Positions 56,885 through 64,000 of a DNA stretch of 64,000 nucleotides are shown piece after piece. Each line of letters starts with the position of its first letter. The stretch's first letter is position 1. The position numbers and the translations under genes are program-made. The notes under the pieces were generated by a model, which saw only the letters and a program-made list of their open reading frames with translations, was not told where the DNA came from and did not search any database. This stretch comes from Nothopassalora personata (taxonomy: Eukaryota; Ascomycota; Dothideomycetes; Mycosphaerellales; Mycosphaerellaceae), in assembly GCA_033816765.1 (NCBI GenBank), contig CM066292.1:1550001-1614000 (forward strand), written 5' to 3'.

Positions 56885-59800
56885 GCTTAGCTCCTTAACA
56901 CAGTCGCGTTAACGGAGCGCCTCACGAATTCACGAGTCACGAACACGAAGGACCAGAACACGAGCAAGGATATGAGATGCTTGCCGAAGAGGAGGAATAT
57001 CTGTGTGCAGTAACAGCTAAGGGTGACACCCATACGCCTATACATGTACAACCAACGCATGGAAAGCACATGGTGTGCGCTAGTACTGTAACTAGCACAT
57101 TAGGTAGGAAAGCAAAAGCTCTCACCCTCTCTAACACTGGTGCCTCTTCGAAGTTCACTAACCCAAGATTCGTCCGCGCAAATAACATACCTACATTCAA
57201 GCTTGATAGACCCCGTAGGCTCCGCTTGGCTAACGGATCTACTGCCCGCCTCTTAGAGGCGGCACTGATGGACATCACCATCGGTGGGCACACCAGCAAA
57301 GAGCTCTGCTACATCACGGACTTGGACAAGTACGACATTGTCCTCGGCATTTCATGGCTTGAAGAACATGACCCGTCCTACAGTTTCAAGAACAAGACAC
57401 TCTCATTCGATAAGCCCTTCTGCTACTAGTCTCATTGCGAGGGCAGCAGACCATGCACTATTGTTATGGACGCAACGAGCAAGTCCAATACACTAAAACC
57501 CGCACCACCGAAAGTGGTCCCGCCAGAACCGGACCCGGACATATGCTTCATCAGCGCCGACGCATTCTATCGAATGGCCAAACGCGCCCGCAAGCGGCAA
57601 GGCAGGCAACAAGAAGACAACGGCGAGATGTTCGCCCTGTGGCCCGAAGACTTCGACCCCAACGACGAACATGCCACTGCGTTCGCCATGTCTCCGGACG
57701 ACTGGGAAATATTCATAAAGAAGAGCAAAGTGCAAGACCCTAAAGTCAAGCTACCACCGGAGTACCATGACATTGCGGATACCTTTAGGCACAAGAACGA
57801 CTTCAAACTACCTAAGCATGGCCCTTTAGATCATGCCATCAACCTAAAGCCAGGCTCTGAGAACAATCTGCCGTACAAGAAAGCATTCAGCATGAACCTA
57901 GAACAATTGGCTGTCGTTAAGAAGTTCATTAACGACGGCATGGCCAACGGCACGGTCGAACCCTCCAAGTCCGACATGTCGTCACCCGTTCTTATCGTAA
58001 AGAAGCCAGGAGGAGGGTTGCGCGTGTGCATTGACTACCGAGCCCTTAACGCACTCACCATTAAAGACCGCTATCCCATCCCGTTGCTGCGAGAGACCCT
58101 CGAACGCGTGTGCAAGGCAAAGTGGTTCACGAAGCTTGATATCGTCGCAGCATTTAATAACATGCGCATCCGCAAGGGAGATGAATGGATGACAGCCTTC
58201 ATTACCAGATATGGGCTGTACCAGTTTAAAGTCCTCCCCTTCGGGCTCTATAATGGGCCAAGCAGCTAGCAACGCAAGATCAACGAGATCCTCCGCGAAT
58301 TCCTGGACGATTTTGTCACTGTGTATCTGGACGACGTCCTTATATACACGGATGGCTCACTTGACGACCACCGAGCCCATGTCCGCAAAGTACTATTTAA
58401 ACTGCGCGAAGCCGGTCTGCCAGTCGACATGTGCGAATTCCATGTCAAGCGCATTAAATATCTAGGCCTAATTATCACTACTGAAGGCGTCGACATGGAC
58501 CCAGTCAAGATCGAGGCCATCATGAACTGGGAGACTCCTCGCAATGTTAAGGACGTACTGGCCTTCCTAGGCTTTACAGGATTCTACCGCAAATTCATCT
58601 ACGGATTCTCGAAGGTCACAGCCTGCCTCACGGACCTCACCAAGACGGGGGAAGGAAGCAAGGTTAACGGCAAGGTGTCTAAAGCAAAGAGACCGCCTTT
58701 CGTATGGACTCCACAGTGCGAAGCCGCATTTAAGGAACTCAAGCAGAGATTCAGCCAAGCCGGCATGCTTGCGCACTATCAACAAGGCGAACAGATCTGG
58801 GTTGAGACAGACTTAAGCGACTGGGTCAATACAGCAGTGCTGTCACAGATGATTAATGGAGTACTTCGGCCTGTGGCTTTCTATTCTAAAAAGCTCAGTC
58901 CGCAAGAATGCAACTATGACATCTACGACAAAGAGCTGCTTGCCATTGTTAAGGCGTTCGAGGAGTGGCAGCCTAAGCTCATTTGTGCCACAGACGATAA
59001 GCCAGTCCGCGTGCTGTCGGACCACCGCAATCTGGAATACTTTATAACCACGAAGCAACTGAGCAGGCGTCAAGCACGCTGGGCCGAGTTCCTTTCACAG
59101 TTCAACTTCAAGATCACGTATCGACCTGGAGTGCAGGGCACTAAGCTAGATGCTCTAACACGTCGTTCTAAAGACATTCCGGCGGGGGTGGATAACGAGA
59201 GAGTGCAGTATTAACAGCAAACCATCTTAAAACCGCACAACCTCGACATCGTTACTCAATTCGCGATGCAGATCGATGACAACGAGGAATCTGCAATGCA
59301 AATGGACGCGCCATCGACCTATGTCCCACCCTCTGTTTACGACTTAGATGACGAAGACGACACACCAAGCAACGAGGAACCTGTTAAACCCGCCTAAGAA
59401 CCTGTTTAAGAACTTACGCAACCCGAAGATGCCCCCCCTGTTTAAAAACTTGCGCAACCCGAAGATGCCCCCGACTAAGATGACACCGATAATCAGCCAG
59501 AAGAAGCCTTGTGCGAAGAAGCATATAACAGCAAGACTGTGAAAGCCCACATGCAGCGTCTAAAGACCGACCTGCAGCAAGGACGTACCAACGCGTGGCT
59601 CCAGCAACAGAAAATAGCAGCTTTAGATTGCGAGATCATTATGGACCGGTTATATGTTAACAAAGCCCTATACGTCCCTGCATTCCAGAACCTTCGCACC
59701 AGAATAGTGAAGCGATACCACGACGGTAGAGCTACAGGGCACCAAGGCATCGCCAGGACCTTCAACCTGCTGCAGAGACAGAATCTGTTTTGGCCTAACA

Positions 59801-61041
59801 TGGCTAGCGATGTCGCCCGGTACGTGCGATACTGCATCATATGCCGGAGATCTACACCGTCTCGACTGCTTAAGCAGGGTACACTGTCCTCGCATTCAAC
59901 CCCAAGCTACGAATGGAAGCATATTGCAGTGGACTTCATCGTCGACCTACCGCCTAGCAAAGACCCGGAGACGGGACTGGTTTACAAACATATTATAACC
60001 GTCACTAACATGCTCACCAAGCGAGTTCGCCTGCTGCCTACGAACGACTTGTCAGCCGAGCATGCAGCGCTACTATTCCACAAGCACATCTTTCCATTGC
60101 ACGGTCTGCCGGAGGTTATCGTTAGTAACCGCGGCACGCAATTTGTCAGTGCGCTCTTCCGAAGACTTTGCGCGCGTCTTGGCATTAAGCAAAATCTTTC
60201 TACGGCCTTCCATCCAGAGACCGACGGACAATCCGAGCGCACCAACCAGGCACTTGAACAGTATCTTCGCGCCTACGCCAACTATTAGCAAGACAACTGG
60301 GTTTAACTACTTCCGGATGCCGAGTTCGCTCTAAACAACCACCAGTCCGCTAGCACCGGCATGACACCCTTCTTTACAGACACCGGTCGCCACCCACGGA
60401 TAGAATTCACGAGCCTTGCGAGACTACAAATTACTGCCAGAGAAGTACCCAATGTCGAAGCCGCTAACAATCTGGTTGACAACATGCAGAGCACTCAGCA
60501 GCACATGCACGAAGTACTCGAGTCCATGCGCCAGGAGCGACTCGATGAGCTGAGAGATGCACACGCATTTGCACAAGCACGCACCGCCGATGCCGCCAAC
60601 GCCCGGCGTGCACCAGCGCCTGCCTACAAGCCTGGTGACATGGTTCTGCTGGATGCCCGTGATATTAAGACCACGCGCCTAAGCAAGAAGCTTAACCACA
60701 AGTACCTTAGGCCGTTCAAGGTCACAAGGACCGTGGGCAGGCGCTCGTACGAACTCGAGCTTAGCGACGGCATGCAAATACACAATGTGTTTCACACAAG
60801 CAAGCTGCGGCGAGCAGCCGACGAGGGGATGCCTAGACAGCGTGAGCTAACACCGGCGCCTGTGATCGTCGAACGCGAGGGCCAGGCATCCGAGGAGCAT
60901 GAGGTGGATGACTTGGTGGATTTAAAGATCAGGTACAACGACGTCTGGTACATGGTGCGATGGAAAGACAACACACAGAGCTGGGCAAAATGGACTGCAG
61001 TGTTACCAGGATGCGAAGAGCTCGCCATTGCCTTCCATTAG
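56879..61041 (+). pseudogene. GyC pol: protease, RT, RNase H, integrase, chromodomain
   Basis: A single frame about 1390 codons long with stops at 56896, 57427, 58267, 59212, 59395, 59407, 59443, 59476, 60286, 60304 and 61039. Protease has NTGAS at 57133 where DTGAS is expected. RT (57880-58480) keeps YLDD at 58324-58335. RNase H (58780-59160) keeps ETDLSDW, DKELLAIV and LSDHRNLEYF. The integrase zinc finger is H-H-C-C at 59719, 59740, 59833 and 59842. In the core, D at 59932, N at 60127 instead of D, and E at 60235 give D-D35-E spacing. The chromodomain at 60901-61032 (VDDLVDLKIRYNDVWYMVRW) would steer integration to modified chromatin. The frame remains readable past 61039 to TAA 61270, so the stop at 61039 is probably also a mutated Gln/Trp codon. 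Confidence 0.92.
59401..59472 (+). repeat. In-frame 36-bp tandem repeat in GyC pol
   Basis: Two units of 36 bp (59401-59436 and 59437-59472), each CCTGTTTAA-AACTT-CGCAACCCGAAG-type, adding 12 codons per unit in the acidic, Pro/Glu-rich hinge between RNase H and integrase. A partial third unit precedes them. Each unit carries a TAA in the same place. Confidence 0.9.
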
Positions 61042-61376
61042 CGGTACCCTAACAAACCTAAGCCTGCCTTCGACGGACTCGAGACAGTCACTCAGTACGG
61101 CCTGGCAGTGATCCTCGATGTGCAGTACACACCAACTCTACAAGACGAAGGATTCCTGTCCGCGGCCGCAGGTGAGCCACTCTACGCTGACGGCATGACG
61201 ACATCGCCTTCTGGTAAGCCTTGCGAAGGTCACTGTCACTCCACGACACGCATTGCACATGATGAAGCCTAAGAAACAAGCAATGGCAGTGCTGCCAGCA
61301 ATGGCGCACGGCACGCTTCAGGCACTGAACGCAATAGCACAGTCACAGGAGCTCCTTCTTTAAGGAGGGGGGGTAC
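61042..61376 (+). other. GyC 3' region and polypurine tract
   Basis: The pol frame continues to TAA 61270 (RYPNKPKP just after 61041 is the usual sequel of this chromodomain type). From 61273 on there is non-coding DNA. The polypurine tract AAGGAGGGGGGG is at 61362-61373, followed by TAC and the 3' LTR. Nothing else seen. Confidence 0.75.
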
Positions 61377-61572
61377 TGTCACGAGACAGCACTTTCACTC
61401 ACTGCCCCGCGACACGTCATCGGTCGCAGCCCCGCGCGCTAGCGGCCGCTAGCGCCCGCTAGCTTACTTCGCGTTCCCTTATCTTCTCGCGCGTACCTTC
61501 GACCTCTTAGATAGCTCGCGTAACTACATATGTCTCTACCCGTACCTATAGTAGTCCCTCTCGCCCGTGACA
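61377..61572 (+). mobile_element. GyC 3' LTR
   Basis: 196 bp, identical by eye to 54336-54531. Followed by the TATAA duplication (61573-61577) and then GyA (compare 23893 onward). Confidence 0.97.
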
Positions 61573-64000
61573 TATAATTAGATCCGGACTACGCCTAAAA
61601 AGCGCCGGTACTACTATAGCTTAGTAAAGAAATAGGTACCCGAAGGGCGTAACTACGAAGAATACGAGTCGGGTAAGCGTTTTGCTACGATTGCCGCGGT
61701 AACCGTAGAAGATATTAAGAAAGCCCTTAGTAAGAAGGAGCCGCCTACGCGAGAGGAACTTAAGAAGGGCTTACCTCTAGAGCTTAAGGATATACTTCCG
61801 CTATTTTCTACTAGGGAAGTAGATAAAATAGCTCTACACCGCGGCGACCTTAACTATAAGATCGAGATCCGGGCGAAAGCCGACGGAAGTCCGGAACTAT
61901 TACCCTAGGGACCGCTCTATAGTATATCTAAAGACAAGCTACTTATCCTCCGGAAGTTACTAACGGAACTATAGCGTAAGGGTTATATTCGCCCTTCTAC
62001 CTTAGAAGCGGCGGCTCCTATCTTATTCGTAAAGAAGCCCGGGGAAGGACTTAGGTTCTACTACGATTATAGAGCATTAAACTCGATTACTAAGTAGGAC
62101 CGTTATCCGCTACTATTAATCCCGGAAACTATTTGGAACCTAACGGGCGCTAGATAGATTACGAAGGTTAACGTTGTTACCGCATTCTATTACCTCCGGA
62201 TAGCTCGAGGCGAAGAGTATAAGACGGCTTTTCGAACTAGATTCGGTCTATAGGAGTAGCTAGTATACCCGTTTAGTTTGTCCGGGGCCCCTATAACATT
62301 CTAGCGGTATATTAACACTTTATTACGGGACTACCTAGACGACTTTACCTCGGCCTACGCTAACGACGTCGTTATTTACTCCGACGGAATAAAAGAGGAC
62401 TGTTTCTAGAAGGTTCGCATTGTACTCTAGAAGCTTTAGGACGGAGGCCTATCCCTAGATCTAGGGAAGTGTAAGTTCGTATAGAAGAAGGTTAAGTACC
62501 TTAGGTTTATTATATATACCGACGGTAGAGGAGTAGGACCCGACCCCGAGAAGGTAGTAGTAGTAAAGGACTAGAAGGCACTAGTTACCTAGAAGGAAGT
62601 GCGGCGTTTCTTAGGCTTCGCGAACTACTACCGGATATTTATTCTAAACTATTTAAAACTCGCCGAGCCCTTAACGTCGCTAACCGGTAAGAATAAGGTG
62701 TTTTCCTAGGGAGATTGTTAGGCTAATGCGTTTAAGGCCCTAAAGGATAAGTACTATAAAGCACTAGTTTTAGCCTACTAGAACCCAGAGCTCCCTACCT
62801 TTTTAGAGACGGACTATAGCGGCTTTACCCTTAGAGGCGCCCTCCTATAAGAAAAGAACGGAGTCGTAAAACTAGTAGGATTCTACTCGAAGAAGCTTAA
62901 TAAGGCTAAGATTAACTACGACATTTACGATAAGGAGATACTCGCGGTAGTGTCTTATCTTAAGGAATAGGCTCCCGAGTTAAAAACATATAGGCCCTTT
63001 ATAATCTAGACGGACTATAGGAACCTAGAATACTTTATAATAAAGAGATAGCTTTCCGAACGGTAGATCCGGTAGGTTAAGGAAGTTGTAAAATTCTAGT
63101 CTTTACTAGTATATAGGCCGGGTACCGAGGCGATTATACCGGACGCCCTTTCTCGAAGGGAGTAGGACACGCTTAGGTAGGACAATAAGTTATTACGGTA
63201 TCGTAGGTTTCTTAAACCGGATATCGTAAAGAATTAGCCGGGCTTAAAGGGGGGAAGTAAGGTAGTAGTAGACGCTAGCTCTACTATAAAGGTTTCGTTA
63301 GTACGAATCTTAGCTACGTAGTTCGAAGGACTATCCGCCTTAGAAGAGGCGGATTTACCGGGCGCACTATTAGGACCCTTCTAAGACTAAGAGCTAAACG
63401 ACCTCTAGGAAAGAACTATCGAGAAGGACAGCACGTTCTAAGCGGTATACCGCGCGATTAAGGTAGGAGCGCGTTTACTTCCTAGCGAGGTAAAACTTAA
63501 GGTATAAGTAGGTAACTATAGCATCGACCGTAACGGGTATCTTCGCTACCGCGGTAGGATTTAGGTGCCTAGAGCTCCTAGGTTACGGAGTCCGACTATA
63601 AGGAGGGGGATATAGCGATCCTATAGAACGACACCCTTCGAACTAAGCTAATCTAATCGGTGCACAACCGGTGTACGGCTACCCTACCCGAGACTCTATA
63701 GTATCGATACTAAGTCGTAACTTCTACTAGCCCCTATAGTCTAAGTACGTAAGGCAGTTTTTAAGGAACTATAACTACTACGGTAGGAATAAGGTATAGA
63801 GGGAATAAAAACACGGCCTCCTATAACCCTTACCGGTCCCCGACCGATTCTTCTAGGAGATCCCGATAGATTTTATAACGGACATGCCCGAGTCGTAAGG
63901 GAACACTTGCCTCTAGGTAATTAAGGATCGACTAAGTAAGACCGTCGTTTTAGAAGCGATGTCTACTATAAAGGCCGAGGACTACGCCGAAAGGTTCTTA
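61573..64000 (+). pseudogene. GyA copy 2, RT to integrase part (runs off the window)
   Basis: Colinear with 23888-26690 of GyA copy 1 but without the solo LTR found there. RT at about 62040-62600 ([52 protein letters not shown], with one Asp of the active-site pair changed to Asn), RNase H to about 63180, then the linker and integrase. Less mutated than copy 1. The chromodomain, 3' region and 3' LTR must lie beyond 64000. Confidence 0.82.

Noticed and set aside
54635..61041. Reassigned stop codons (TAA/TAG read as Gln) as an alternative to mutation
   Set aside because: Stops occur at both Gln and Trp positions and accompany Asp-to-Asn and Cys-to-Tyr changes, which C-to-T mutation explains and a code change does not.

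Overview
The window looks like a gene-free, transposon-packed block from a filamentous ascomycete (Pezizomycotina) genome. Almost all of it is nested Ty3/Gypsy, Ty1/Copia, Mutator-like and short tailed retroposon copies. Most have been altered by C-to-T changes in CpA (seen as TpG to TpA on the other strand), while CpG is largely kept. This is the signature of fungal repeat-induced point mutation (RIP). It turns Gln and Trp codons into TAA/TAG, so recognisable reading frames are riddled with stops. I found no host gene, rRNA or CRISPR. The only tRNA-like sequences sit inside a transposon family.

Layout (family names are mine). 1-4240: relic of a Mutator-like transposase, broken by a GyB solo LTR (1058-1466) and by a second solo LTR (2387-3371) that itself carries retroposon R1. 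4241-8175: GyE, a minus-strand Gypsy carrying retroposon R2 and truncated by Copia CoH (8176-13691, plus strand). 13692-16675: plus-strand Gypsy relic GyF. 16676-23326: GyB copy 1 (minus strand), containing a truncated R joined to a 363-bp inverted duplication. 23327-29443: GyA copy 1 (plus strand) with a solo LTR inside. 29444-31575: an old GyB-like relic. 31576-37278: Copia CoG (minus strand). 37279-39004: an element with ~350-bp terminal inverted repeats. 39005-39535: unknown coding relic. 39536-41570: another old GyB-like copy with a fresh solo LTR inside. 41571-42925: unassigned. 42926-45455: partial CoG copy holding a long R copy. 45456-64000: GyA copy 2, split by GyB copy 2 (46878-53944) and by a young chromodomain Gypsy, GyC (54336-61572).

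The nesting can be dated inside the window. GyA copy 1 supplies the empty sites for the GyB2 and GyC insertions in GyA copy 2, and the 5-bp target duplications are intact. GyC is the youngest large element. Its two 196-bp LTRs are identical by eye and most of its codons are readable, yet gag and pol carry about 17 premature stops plus Asp-to-Asn changes at the protease and integrase catalytic residues. All of these fit C-to-T changes in a pyrimidine-C-A context.

The most unusual content is in the GyB/GyE elements. Between the end of pol and the LTR they carry an extra gene on the strand opposite to gag-pol. It encodes a Cys-rich plus coiled-coil protein, and in GyB it is followed by a tRNA-like sequence with good A and B boxes. 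The second is the R retroposon family, including an insertion that seems to have switched template onto its own target DNA. Coordinates of degraded relics are approximate unless a target duplication or LTR end fixes them.
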